Below are positions 1 through 8,541 of a DNA stretch of 64,000 bases, piece after piece; the first letter of the stretch is position 1, and each line of letters starts with the position of its first letter. Both the position numbers and the translations under genes were made by a program. A model generated the notes under the pieces. The model did not search any database. It was given only the letters and a program-made list of their open reading frames with translations, and was not told the DNA's origin. The DNA comes from DASZUK01 sp035547695 (lineage in GTDB: Bacteria > Actinomycetota > Acidimicrobiia > Acidimicrobiales > RAAP-2): the NCBI GenBank assembly GCA_035547695.1, contig DASZUK010000044.1, positions 1 to 64,000 on the forward strand, given 5' to 3'.

Positions 1-325
1 GCTTTGTGGCTCCCGACAGGGCCGACTCGAGCTTGGTCACCGCGGTGGTGGGCGAGCTGTTTGTGTTGGCGGTGCTCAGCACCACCTTGTGCCCGTGCAC
101 CCCGCCGGACCTGTTGGCCACTGTGACCGCCGCCTTGGCCAAGAGGGTCTCGGTCTGGACGTTTGTCTTCAAATAGCTTGTGCTGCTGGCGGCGATCAGC
201 AGGATGCGGAACGGCTTGTTGGCCGCGGCGGCCGTCCCGGTCCCGAGGGCGGCCACGCTGCCCACGGTGCCGCCCAGGACGGCGACCGCCGTCACGGTGG
301 CGGCCAGTCGGTTCGTTCTGCGCAT
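1..325 (-). CDS. ABC transporter substrate-binding protein, N-terminal part (cut by window edge)
   Basis: The frame opens at an ATG with a strong ribosome-binding site (GGAGGGGG six bases before it) and runs off the left edge without a stop, giving 108 visible residues. The N-terminus is a signal peptide: RRTNR, a hydrophobic A/V/G core, then an Ala-rich cleavage region near residue 32. The mature part begins KPFRILLIAAS and continues into an A-x-T-V-A-N-x-x-GGVHGHKV pattern, as in periplasmic binding proteins of the branched-chain amino acid (LivK-like) type, where the latter motif reads AA-x-x-IN-x-x-GG-x-x-G-x-x-x-x. The ligand cannot be told. The rest of the gene lies outside the window. 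Confidence 0.75.
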   Translation of the reverse strand, partial: MRRTNRLAATVTAVAVLGGTVGSVAALGTGTAAAANKPFRILLIAASSTSYLKTNVQTETLLAKAAVTVANRSGGVHGHKVVLSTANTNSSPTTAVTKLESALSGATK

Positions 326-742
326 CCGCTTCCCCCTCCAGCTCACTGCTCCACCCTAGGGAGCATTCAATCAATCATTTCAAGTATGCAATACCTTGCT
401 AGTCGGCGTCCAGTACCGGGGCGCGGGGTCGACGGTCGGCGGGGTCGACGGGGTTGACGGGGTCCGATAGGGGTCGACCAGGGCCCGATCGGGGTCAACC
501 AGAGCTCGATAGGAGCCGACGAGGGTCCGATAGGGGTCGATGGCGGGTCGACCTTGGGTGTTTGTTGTAGTCCAACCACGCGAGAATCGCCGTGACCAGG
601 GACAATGGGTCAGGCTGCCGGCGAAAACGCGGGCCGCCGACCTGGCTTTCAGCAATTCTTCCGGGGTCGGAATTTTGCGGCATGCCGGCACTCCCTCCCC
701 GGACCCCCTCCCCCCGGACCTGGCCCCGGTCCCGGCCTCCGG
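326..742. other. intergenic region with an AT-rich island and a tandem repeat
   Basis: There is no convincing gene here. Bases 363-400 form an AT-rich island upstream of the substrate-binding protein start and are the likely promoter zone for it, though I cannot fix a clear -35/-10 pair. Bases 420-545 hold a GGGGTCGAC-rich repeat tract. The remainder, up to the stop of the acyl-CoA synthetase at 743, shows nothing I can identify. Confidence 0.5.
462..545. repeat. four tandem copies of a 21-bp unit
   Basis: Units at 462-482, 483-503, 504-524 and 525-545 share the pattern G-[TC]-CCGAT-[AC]-GGG-GTC-[GA]-ACCAGG with about 15-19 of 21 positions identical. Shorter GGGGTCGACGG copies precede them from 425. 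The tract lies between convergently read gene ends and is not inside a credible gene. Confidence 0.75.
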
Positions 743-2461
743 TCAGCCGGCGGCCGCCCGCGCCCGGGCCCAGGCCAGGTCCACCTTGCCGGACGGGCTC
801 CGCCGTACGCCGTCCACCTCGATGACCGCCTTCGGCAGCTTGTACCGGGCCAGCCGCTCCCCGGCGGCGGCCACCACCGCGGCGGCGTCCACCGACGCCC
901 CCGGTTCCGGCTGCACCAGCGCCACCACCTCGCTGCCCCACCGCTCGCTGGGCCGGCCGACCACCACCACGTCCCGCACCGCTGGGTGGGCCCGGATGGC
1001 GGTCTCCACCTCTTCGGCGTACACCTTCTCCCCGCCGGTGTTGATGGTGGTGGCGTCACGGCCCAGCAGCTCGATGCGGCCGTCGGCCAGCAGCCGGGCC
1101 CGGTCCCCCGGCACCGCCATCCGCCGGCCGCCCACCACCGGGAACGTCCGGGCGGTCCGGACCGGGTCGTGCAGGTACCCGAGTGGCACCCGGCCGGCCC
1201 GGGCCAGCCACCCGGTCCCGTCGTGCCCTGGCGGCAGCACCGTGGTCAAGGTCTCGTCCACCACGCAGGTGCCCTCCGCCGGCCGGAACGTCACCGGGCC
1301 GCCGTCCCCGCCGTCCACCCTGCGGTCCGCCCCGCCGTCCACCCCGCCGGCCGTGCCGCCGGCCCCGGCCCCCGCCGAGCCGTCGGCCCGGCGGACCACC
1401 TCGGCCTGCGGCCCCGACTCCGACGACCCCACCGTGTCCCGCACCCGGACCCCGGGCAGCCGGTCCAGCAATTCCCGGACCGACCCCGGCGACAGGGCCG
1501 CCCCGGACGACGCCACCGCCACCAGCGACGACAGGTCCCGCTCCCGGGCCGCCATGGCGTCCAGCAGCGGCCGGGCGAACGACTCGCCGGCGATGACCAG
1601 CAGGGTGGCCCGCTCCGCCTCCACCGTGTCCAGGACGTCGGCGGCGTCGAACCGGTCCACCACCGAAGGGATCACCACCGAACCGCCGGCGTGCAGGGCC
1701 TGGAAGCTCACCCACTGCCCGGTCCCGTGCATGAACGGGGCCGCCGACAGCACCCGGGGGCCCGGCCGACCGGTGGCCGCGCCGACCAGCTCCTCCACGC
1801 TGTCCCACTCCCGGCGGCCCTTGAAGTTGCGGCCGCCCATGGCGGCGACGAAGGCGTCGGCCTGCCGCCACAGCACCCCCTTCGGCCGGCCGGTGGTGCC
1901 GCCGGTGTACAGCGCGTACAGGTCGTCCGGGGACCACCCCGCCGCCACCGACGGCCGGGTCCCGCCGGCCGCCGCCAGCGCCGCCTCGTAGTCCACCGCC
2001 CCCGGCAGCAGCGGCTCCCCGGAACCGTCGGCCACCTGCAACAGCAGCGGCCGGTGGTCCAGGCCGTCCACCACCGCCGCCAGCCGGGCCGCGAACCGGG
2101 CGTGGAACACCACCGCCCGCGGGGCCATGTCGGCCAGCAGCTCCGCCAGCTCCGCCTCGACGTACCGGTAGTTGACGTTGCAGGGCACCGCCCGGGCCTT
2201 GAACGCCCCCAACATCCCTTCCAGGTACTCCGGGCCGTTGTACAGGTACAGCGCCACCGCGTCCTGCCCGCTCTCGTACGGCGCCAGCCTGTCCCGCTCC
2301 GCCCGCACCTCCAGGCCGGCAGCCAACAGCACGTTGGCCAGCCGCCGGCTCCGGTCCCCCACGTCGGCCCACGTCAACCGCCGGGTCGGGCTGACCACGG
2401 CCTCCCGCCCGCCCAGGGCCTCCGCCAAGGCCTCGTGGACCGCCGCCAGGTTGAACTCCAT
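743..2461 (-). CDS. acyl-CoA synthetase (AMP-forming, FadD-like)
   Basis: This is an adenylate-forming enzyme that activates a carboxylic acid with ATP and transfers it to CoA. The P-loop motif YTGGTTGRPKGV is at residues 185-196, the A8-like YKLPKAVIEV and the catalytic Lys region PSGKVDLAW are at the C-terminus, and GRDATTINTGGEKVYAEEVE sits before it, the expected order for the family. At 572 residues the length is normal for FadD17/FadD-type enzymes. A Gly/Asp-rich insertion (GAGAGGTAGGVDGG and similar) lies in the middle and looks like an expanded low-complexity loop. The gene starts 2 nt after the sedolisin stop, so it is probably the last gene of a rarA-sedolisin-synthetase operon. Substrate unknown. 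Confidence 0.9.
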   Translation of the reverse strand: MEFNLAAVHEALAEALGGREAVVSPTRRLTWADVGDRSRRLANVLLAAGLEVRAERDRLAPYESGQDAVALYLYNGPEYLEGMLGAFKARAVPCNVNYRYVEAELAELLADMAPRAVVFHARFAARLAAVVDGLDHRPLLLQVADGSGEPLLPGAVDYEAALAAAGGTRPSVAAGWSPDDLYALYTGGTTGRPKGVLWRQADAFVAAMGGRNFKGRREWDSVEELVGAATGRPGPRVLSAAPFMHGTGQWVSFQALHAGGSVVIPSVVDRFDAADVLDTVEAERATLLVIAGESFARPLLDAMAARERDLSSLVAVASSGAALSPGSVRELLDRLPGVRVRDTVGSSESGPQAEVVRRADGSAGAGAGGTAGGVDGGADRRVDGGDGGPVTFRPAEGTCVVDETLTTVLPPGHDGTGWLARAGRVPLGYLHDPVRTARTFPVVGGRRMAVPGDRARLLADGRIELLGRDATTINTGGEKVYAEEVETAIRAHPAVRDVVVVGRPSERWGSEVVALVQPEPGASVDAAAVVAAAGERLARYKLPKAVIEVDGVRRSPSGKVDLAWARARAAAG

Positions 2462-2463
2462 CG

Positions 2464-5208
2464 TCAGGTGTCGGCCATGCCGACGATGGGCGCCACCAGA
2501 GCCAGGCTGCCGGTGGACCCGTAGAACCGGGCGTCACCGAACGAGAAGATGCCGCCGTCGGAGGCCACCTCCCAGTACCCGCCGCCGTCCGGGGTGGCCG
2601 TCATGGCCACCACCGGCCGGTTCAGCCGCACCCCACCCATGGAGCCGTAGAACTGGGCGTCCCCGAACGAGAACAGGCCGCCGTCGGAGGCCACCTCCCA
2701 GTACCCGCCACCTGTATAGGTGGCCGCCAGCCCCACGATGGGCTGGTTGAGCGGTTTGCCACCCATCGACCCGTAGAACTGGGCGTCCCCGAACGCGAAC
2801 AGGCCGCCGTCGGCCGCCACCTCCCAGTACCCCTGGTCGTCGCCGGTAGCCGCCAACCCCACCACCGGCTCGTTCAGCGGCTGCCCCCCCATGGAGCCGT
2901 GGAACCCGGCGTCCCCGAACGCGAACAGGCCGCCGTCGGCCGCGGCCAGCCAGTACCCCAGGCCGTTGCGCGGTGTGCCGAACGTGTACCGCGCCACCGA
3001 CACCGCTGCCGACGTCCCGCCGGGCGTCGTCACCGTCACCGGCACCGTCTCCGCCCACGGGGCCGCCGGCACCGCCACCGTCACCTGGCCGGCCGAGCTG
3101 GACAGCACCGTGCCGTGCAGCGACGGCCCGAAGCCGACCGCGGTGGCCCCCGCCAGGTCGGTCCCGGTGATCGTCAACGTCCCCCCGCCGCCCGTGGGGC
3201 CGTGCGCGCTGCTCAGGCCGGTCACCGCCGGGCAGCCCGGCCCGCCCCCGATGGTCTGCAGGTCGGCCAGCAGCGTCGTCCCCACCGGGGACCCCCAGCC
3301 GGTGCCCATGTCGTAGCCGGCCGCCGTCGGGTACAACCCGCCGTTGGTGTTCGTGAAGTCGTTGTCGCCGGCCGCCGTCACGTCGGTGAACGCCCCCGAA
3401 CCGGCCGCCCCCAGGGTGTACAGGGCCGGATTGGCCATCCCCACCGTGCCGTTGCACCCCTGGTCGGTCAGCGCCATCAGGGCCGCCCACAGCGGCGCTG
3501 ACGCGCTGGTGCCGCCGACGGTGATCCAGTTCCGGGAGTAGTACACGACGTACCCGGTGGCCGGGGCCGCGTCGGCCGCCACGTCCGGCACCTCCCGGCA
3601 CCCCACCGAGCCGCGACAGGTGGCGGCGTTGGCCTGTCCCGCCGCCGACTGCCAGGTCGGCATCGCCCACTCCGCCGAGATGCCGCCCCCGGACGCCCCC
3701 TTGCGGATCGTGGCGCACCCCACGCCGCGGCCCTGGCAGTCGTTCCACACCACCTGGCCGGCCGCCGTCCCGGTGAACAGCCCGGTGCCGCCGACCGCGG
3801 TCACCCCGGGCTGGCCGGCCGGGTCGTCGACGGCCAGCCCGTCCGCGACGGGCCCCCCTGTGGGGTAGCACCCCTCGGACCCCGAGTCGCCCGACGCCAC
3901 CAGCATCGTCTGACCCTGGGCCGCCATGACCTGGAAGATGTCGCTCTCCAGTGTCGCCGCTGTCGCTGTCAGCGACGCCTCGCAGATGCCCCAGCTACTG
4001 CTGACCACCTGGGCCCGGTCGTCGGCGGCGATCCGGTCCAGGGTCTCCAACGGCCCCGACCCGGCCCCGCTCTTCGAGCTGTTGGGACCCTGGTACACCA
4101 CGATGGCCGCTGTCGGCGCCAGGGCGGCCACGTCCTCGATGTCGAGGGCCGCCTCCCCGGACCCGGGCCCGGTGCCGGGGCCGCCGTCGACTGTGACCGT
4201 CGCCACCGTCGTCCCCAGGCCGTAGCAGGCGGTGAACGTGTCGATGTCGGTCGCCGAGTACGGCTCCAGCTCGTACAGGGCCACCGTGACCCCGGCGCCG
4301 GTGCGGCCCTGGCCGTACAGCCCGGACATGTCGTAGACCGACGCCAGCTCTGTGAACGTCAGCGCCCCGCCCGGCGCCGCCAACCGGGAGCCCGCCGCGC
4401 AGGCCTGCGGGGCCACCTGCTGGGCCCCGCCCTGCGGCCGCACCGCTGGGGCCGTCGTGAATGTTGTGGCCGCCCTGGATGTTGTGGCCGCCCCGGATGT
4501 TGTGGCAGCCGCCGCCGAAACGCCCACGGCCGCCGGTCGGAGGGCGGATCGCCACTGGGCCACCGTGTTGAGGCCCACCACCCCCCGGACCGCCCCGGCC
4601 AGCTCGCTGGGCACGCTGGGGGCGGTGGTGTCGGTGTAGGCGCTCCGGCCGGACGGCAGCCGGACCGACGACAGCGTGGTGCCGAACGCCGCCGACACCG
4701 CCGCCGCCGAGCCCTGCACCGGCAGCAGCAGCCCGTCGGCCGACACCGGCCCGACCGCCAGCCCCTGGCCGGCCAGCCAGCGCCGCACCGCGTCCACCGT
4801 GCCCGCGCCGGGGCCGAACCGGGTGGCGAACTGGCCGGGTGACAGGTACTGCCGGAACGACGGCGACCCGGGAGTGGACACCGCGGCGACGAACGCGGCC
4901 ACCGACTCCGGGTCCGGGAGGGCCAGGACCACGTCGGCGGACACCGTCGTCGAACCCGGCAACGGCCCCTCCACCGACGTCCCCCGCGGCAACGCCGGGG
5001 CCGGGGCCAGGGCGGTCCGCCCGGGCGGGGCCGACTGGGCGGTGGTGGCCGAACTGGCGCTGCCGGCCGAACTGGCGCTGCCGGCCGAACTTGGGGTGGT
5101 GGCCGAGCCGGCGGCGCCGGCCACCGGAGCGGCGGGCAGCGCCGGCAGGGCCAGGACGCCGAACGTGGCGGCAGCCGCCACCGCTGCCAGGGTGTGCTTC
5201 GCGGTCAA
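2464..5208 (-). CDS. secreted sedolisin (S53) serine-carboxyl peptidase with IPT/TIG-like domain and C-terminal GYW-type repeats
   Basis: The order is: signal peptide (1-34), Ser/Ala-rich linker, pro-kumamolisin activation domain (about 85-220), a Thr-rich linker, the catalytic domain (about 285-650), a TIG-like Ig fold (about 655-745), then four repeats beginning GYW (about 750-914). Catalytic residues fit the sedolisin triad: E352 and D356 in GEAALDIED, and S568 in GGTSASAP; D441 in ASGDSG fits the oxyanion Asp. Such enzymes are acid-active, self-processing endopeptidases outside the cell. The start is a TTG, supported by AAGGAG five bases upstream; it overlaps the rarA stop (TTGA). The repeat family is shared with the GH3 and collagen-like proteins in this window. 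Confidence 0.93.
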   Translation of the reverse strand: MTAKHTLAAVAAAATFGVLALPALPAAPVAGAAGSATTPSSAGSASSAGSASSATTAQSAPPGRTALAPAPALPRGTSVEGPLPGSTTVSADVVLALPDPESVAAFVAAVSTPGSPSFRQYLSPGQFATRFGPGAGTVDAVRRWLAGQGLAVGPVSADGLLLPVQGSAAAVSAAFGTTLSSVRLPSGRSAYTDTTAPSVPSELAGAVRGVVGLNTVAQWRSALRPAAVGVSAAAATTSGAATTSRAATTFTTAPAVRPQGGAQQVAPQACAAGSRLAAPGGALTFTELASVYDMSGLYGQGRTGAGVTVALYELEPYSATDIDTFTACYGLGTTVATVTVDGGPGTGPGSGEAALDIEDVAALAPTAAIVVYQGPNSSKSGAGSGPLETLDRIAADDRAQVVSSSWGICEASLTATAATLESDIFQVMAAQGQTMLVASGDSGSEGCYPTGGPVADGLAVDDPAGQPGVTAVGGTGLFTGTAAGQVVWNDCQGRGVGCATIRKGASGGGISAEWAMPTWQSAAGQANAATCRGSVGCREVPDVAADAAPATGYVVYYSRNWITVGGTSASAPLWAALMALTDQGCNGTVGMANPALYTLGAAGSGAFTDVTAAGDNDFTNTNGGLYPTAAGYDMGTGWGSPVGTTLLADLQTIGGGPGCPAVTGLSSAHGPTGGGGTLTITGTDLAGATAVGFGPSLHGTVLSSSAGQVTVAVPAAPWAETVPVTVTTPGGTSAAVSVARYTFGTPRNGLGYWLAAADGGLFAFGDAGFHGSMGGQPLNEPVVGLAATGDDQGYWEVAADGGLFAFGDAQFYGSMGGKPLNQPIVGLAATYTGGGYWEVASDGGLFSFGDAQFYGSMGGVRLNRPVVAMTATPDGGGYWEVASDGGIFSFGDARFYGSTGSLALVAPIVGMADT

Positions 5209-6572
5209 TCCGGCTCCTTCGGGCGGCGTGGCCGGCGGAGACGGTCCCCGATCTCCCGCTCCCGGCCGTGCTGGGATGGCTCATAGTAAACGTGGCCCTC
5301 GGCCTCGTCCGGTCGGTACTGCTGGTCCACCCACCCCTCCGCGACGTCGTGGGGGTACACGTAGCCGGCACCGTGCCCGATGCTGCCGGCGCCGCGGTAG
5401 TGGGCGTCACGCAGGTGGGCCGGCACGTCACCCCGCCGGCCCGACCGGATGTCGTCGCGGGCCCGGCCCAGGGCGACGGTGACCCGGTTGGACTTCGGCG
5501 CGGTGGCCAGGTACACCACGGCGTGGGCCAGGTTCAGGGCCGCCTCCGGCAGCCCCACCAGCTCCACCGCCCGGGCGGCGGCGTCGGCCACCACCAGGGC
5601 CTGGGGGTCGGCCATGCCGATGTCCTCGCTGGCCAGGATCACCATTCGCCGGGCCAGGAACCGGGCGTCCTCTCCGGCCTCCAGCATCCGGGCCATCCAG
5701 TACAGCCCGGCGTCCGGATCGGACCCCCGCAGGCTCTTGATGAACGCGCTGATCTGGTCGTAGTGCTCGTCCACCCCCTGGTGGTACAGCCGGCCGCTGC
5801 GGGCCCGGACCACGTCGTCCACCGACACCACCGGGACCGCCCCCTCCCCGCCCCCGGCCGCGGCGTCGTCGGCGGCCGGCTGGGGTCGGGAGCCTGGCCG
5901 GGACCGTGCTTCGGCCAACGCCACGGCCACCTCCAGGGTGGTGAGGGCCGACCGGGCGTCCCCGTCGGCGGCCGCCACCAGGGCGTCCACCGCGTCGTCG
6001 GCGGCCTCCGCCCCTTCCACGGCCAGCCCCCGCCGGACCAGGGTGGCCAGGTCCTCTGTGGACAGCGGCTCCAGCCGCCACAGGGTGGCCCGGCTCATCA
6101 GCGGGGCGTTCACCTCGAAGAACGGGTTCTCGGTGGTGGCGCCCACCAGTACCACCAGGCCCTCCTCGACGCCGGGGAGCAGGACGTCCTGCTGGGCCTT
6201 GTTGAACCGGTGTACCTCGTCCACGAACAGGATGGTGCCCCGGCCCTGCTCCCCCAGCCGGCGACGGGCGCCCTCCAGGGCCTCCCGGACGTCCTTCACC
6301 CCGGACGTCACCGCGGACAGCGGCACGAACGCCTTCGCGGTGGCGTCGGCCAGCAGCCGGGCCAGGGTGGTCTTCCCGGTGCCCGGCGGGCCCCACAGGA
6401 TGACCGACCCCAGCCGGTCCGACTCCACCAGCACCCGCAGCGGCGCCCCCGGGGCCACCAGGTGGCGCTGCCCCACCACGTCGTCCAGGGTCTTCGGCCG
6501 CAGCCGGGCGGCCAGCGGGGCCCGGGACTGCAGCCGTTGCTCGGCCGCCGACTCGAACAGGTCCCCGGTCAC
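5205..6572 (-). CDS. rarA: replication-associated recombination ATPase RarA/MgsA
   Basis: This AAA+ ATPase acts at stalled replication forks, usually with SSB and RecA. Walker A GPPGTGKTT is at 61-69, Walker B ILFVDEVHRFN at 114-124, and a sensor-1 like VGATTENPFF follows. The C-terminal half has the family's clamp-loader-like tail (QISAFIKSLRGSDPDAGLYW and AHLRDAHY). Length 455 aa is normal. A Pro/Ala/Gly-rich stretch (about 235-255) is an insertion. It begins 10 nt after aspS and its stop overlaps the sedolisin start, so it is in one transcription unit with both. This end of the window matches the Rv2559c position in mycobacteria. Confidence 0.95.
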   Translation of the reverse strand: MTGDLFESAAEQRLQSRAPLAARLRPKTLDDVVGQRHLVAPGAPLRVLVESDRLGSVILWGPPGTGKTTLARLLADATAKAFVPLSAVTSGVKDVREALEGARRRLGEQGRGTILFVDEVHRFNKAQQDVLLPGVEEGLVVLVGATTENPFFEVNAPLMSRATLWRLEPLSTEDLATLVRRGLAVEGAEAADDAVDALVAAADGDARSALTTLEVAVALAEARSRPGSRPQPAADDAAAGGGEGAVPVVSVDDVVRARSGRLYHQGVDEHYDQISAFIKSLRGSDPDAGLYWMARMLEAGEDARFLARRMVILASEDIGMADPQALVVADAAARAVELVGLPEAALNLAHAVVYLATAPKSNRVTVALGRARDDIRSGRRGDVPAHLRDAHYRGAGSIGHGAGYVYPHDVAEGWVDQQYRPDEAEGHVYYEPSQHGREREIGDRLRRPRRPKEPD

Positions 6573-6582
6573 CGGCCGACCG

Positions 6583-8541
6583 TCACCCCCCGCCTGCGCC
6601 GCCCGCCCCGGGCGGGCCGGGGGGCACGGCCCGGGCGGGGTTGGGGCCCCCGCCTCGGGAGGAGCCTGGGGTTGGGGCCCCGGGCGGGTTGGTCGGCACG
6701 GCGATGCGGATGCCGAGGTCGGCCAGGGCGGCGGCGGCCAGGGCCTTGGGGGCCCCGGTCAGCGGGTCGGCGCCGGACTGGGTCTTGGGGAAGGCGATGA
6801 CCTCCCGGATGCTGTCCTCGCCGGCCAGGATGGCCACCAGCCGGTCGATGCCGAAGGCGAACCCGGCGTGGGGCGGGGCCCCGTGGCGGAAGGCGCCGAG
6901 CAGGAACCCGAACCGCGAGTCGGCCTCTTCCGGGGAGATGCCGAGGGCGTCGAACACCGTGGACTGGATGTCGCTGCGGTGGATCCGGACGCTGCCCGAG
7001 CCGAGCTCCCAGCCGTTGAGCACCAGGTCGTAGGCCTGCGACCGGACCGCGGCGGGGTCGGTGCCGAGCAGGTCCAGGTCGTCGGGGTGGGGCATGGTGA
7101 ACGGGTGGTGGGCCGGCACCGGGTTGCCGGCGGCGTCGACGCCGTCGAACATCGGGAACTCCACCACCCACACGTACCGGTACGGGCCCTCCCCCACCGG
7201 CCGGCCGCCGAGCACCAGCCGCAGGTGGCCCAGCACGGTGCAGGCCACCCGGTGGTCGTCGGCCACCACCAGCAGCAGGTCCCCCTCCTCGGCCGCGGTG
7301 CCGGCCAGCAGCCCGGCCCGCTCGGCGTCGGACAGGAACCGGTCCAGCGGGGAGTCCAGCCCCAGCCCCCCGCCGGCCTCCCCGGCCTCTCCGGCCAGCC
7401 CGGTGACCCGGAACCAGGCCAGCCCCTTGGCCCCCAGCGACTTGGCCTGGTCGGTGAGGGCGTCCAGCCGGGACCGGGGCAGGGTGGCCCCGCCGGGCAG
7501 CCGCAGGGCCTTGACGCAGGGGGCGGCGAACGCCCGGACCTCGGTGCCGGCGAACACCGCGGACAGGTCGACCAGCTCCATGCCGAACCGGAGGTCCGGC
7601 TTGTCGGTGCCGTACCGGTCCAGGGCGTCGAACCAGGTCATCCGCTCGATCGGCGGCGGCCGCTCCCCGGTGGCGGCCTCGGCGGCGTCGAGCACGGCCT
7701 CGGAGACGAACCCGATGACGTCGTCCTGGGACACGAACGACGCCTCCATGTCGAGCTGGGTGAACTCGAACTGGCGGTCGGCCCGGAGGTCCTCGTCGCG
7801 GAGGCACCGGGCGATCTGGTAGTACCGGTCCACCCCGCCGACCATCAGGAGCTGCTTGGCCAACTGCGGGCTCTGGGGCAGCACGTAGAACGCACCGGGG
7901 TGCAGCCGGCTGGGCACGGCGAACTCCCGGGCCCCCTCCGGGGTGGGGGCCCACAAGAGCGGGGTCTCCACCTCGCAGAACCCCTGCCGCTCCATGGCCG
8001 CCCGGATGGCCGAGTTGACGGCGGCCCGCAGCCGCAGGTTGGCCTGCAGCCGGGGCCGGCGCAGGTCGACGTAGCGGTTCTTCAGCCGGACGGCCTCGTC
8101 CACCTCGGTGCGGTCCTCCACCACGAACGGCGGCGGCTCGGCCACCGACAGCACCTCGACCGCGCAGTCCCCCACCTCCACCTGGCCGGTGGCCAGCGCC
8201 GGGTTCTCCATCCCGTCCGGCCGGCGCCGGACCACCCCGCGGACGGCCACCACGTACTCGCTGCGGAGGTCCACCGAACCGTCCACCACGCACTGCACGA
8301 TGCCGGAGTGGTCGCGGAGGTCGACGAAGGCGAGGTGCTCCCCGTGCTCGCGGCGCCGGGCCACCCACCCGCACAGCCGGACCTGCCGGCCGACGTCGTC
8401 CAGGCCGACCCGGCCGCACAGGCCGGTCCGCATCGACGTGGCCTCCACGCCGCCGGCCGCGGCGCCGGGCGCGCTGCCGGCCGCGGCGCCGGCTTCGCTG
8501 GTGGGCGCGGTCGTGGCCCCGCTGGTGGGGTCGGTGGTCAT
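6583..8541 (-). CDS. aspS: aspartyl-tRNA synthetase
   Basis: A class II synthetase that charges tRNA with aspartate. The N-terminal OB anticodon-binding domain (GRVGLDDVGRQVRLCGWVARR) is followed by motif 2 (CLRDEDLRADRQFEFTQLDME) and motif 3 (GFAFGIDRLVAIL), with the bacterial GAD insertion between. At 652 aa it is about 50-60 longer than usual: an Ala/Gly/Thr-rich extension of about 36 residues precedes MRTGLCG, and a Pro/Gly tail ends it. The ATG at 8541 overlaps the hisS stop by 4 nt; the internal Met at the conserved MRTGLCG is a plausible alternative start. Whether it also aspartylates tRNA-Asn cannot be read from sequence alone. Confidence 0.95.
   Translation of the reverse strand: MTTDPTSGATTAPTSEAGAAAGSAPGAAAGGVEATSMRTGLCGRVGLDDVGRQVRLCGWVARRREHGEHLAFVDLRDHSGIVQCVVDGSVDLRSEYVVAVRGVVRRRPDGMENPALATGQVEVGDCAVEVLSVAEPPPFVVEDRTEVDEAVRLKNRYVDLRRPRLQANLRLRAAVNSAIRAAMERQGFCEVETPLLWAPTPEGAREFAVPSRLHPGAFYVLPQSPQLAKQLLMVGGVDRYYQIARCLRDEDLRADRQFEFTQLDMEASFVSQDDVIGFVSEAVLDAAEAATGERPPPIERMTWFDALDRYGTDKPDLRFGMELVDLSAVFAGTEVRAFAAPCVKALRLPGGATLPRSRLDALTDQAKSLGAKGLAWFRVTGLAGEAGEAGGGLGLDSPLDRFLSDAERAGLLAGTAAEEGDLLLVVADDHRVACTVLGHLRLVLGGRPVGEGPYRYVWVVEFPMFDGVDAAGNPVPAHHPFTMPHPDDLDLLGTDPAAVRSQAYDLVLNGWELGSGSVRIHRSDIQSTVFDALGISPEEADSRFGFLLGAFRHGAPPHAGFAFGIDRLVAILAGEDSIREVIAFPKTQSGADPLTGAPKALAAAALADLGIRIAVPTNPPGAPTPGSSRGGGPNPARAVPPGPPGAGGAGGG

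Noticed and set aside
605..2524. 639-codon open frame on the plus strand opposite the acyl-CoA synthetase
   Set aside because: It is antisense to a clear adenylate-forming enzyme, its product is Arg/Pro/Gly-rich without domains, and such frames arise everywhere in this GC-rich DNA.
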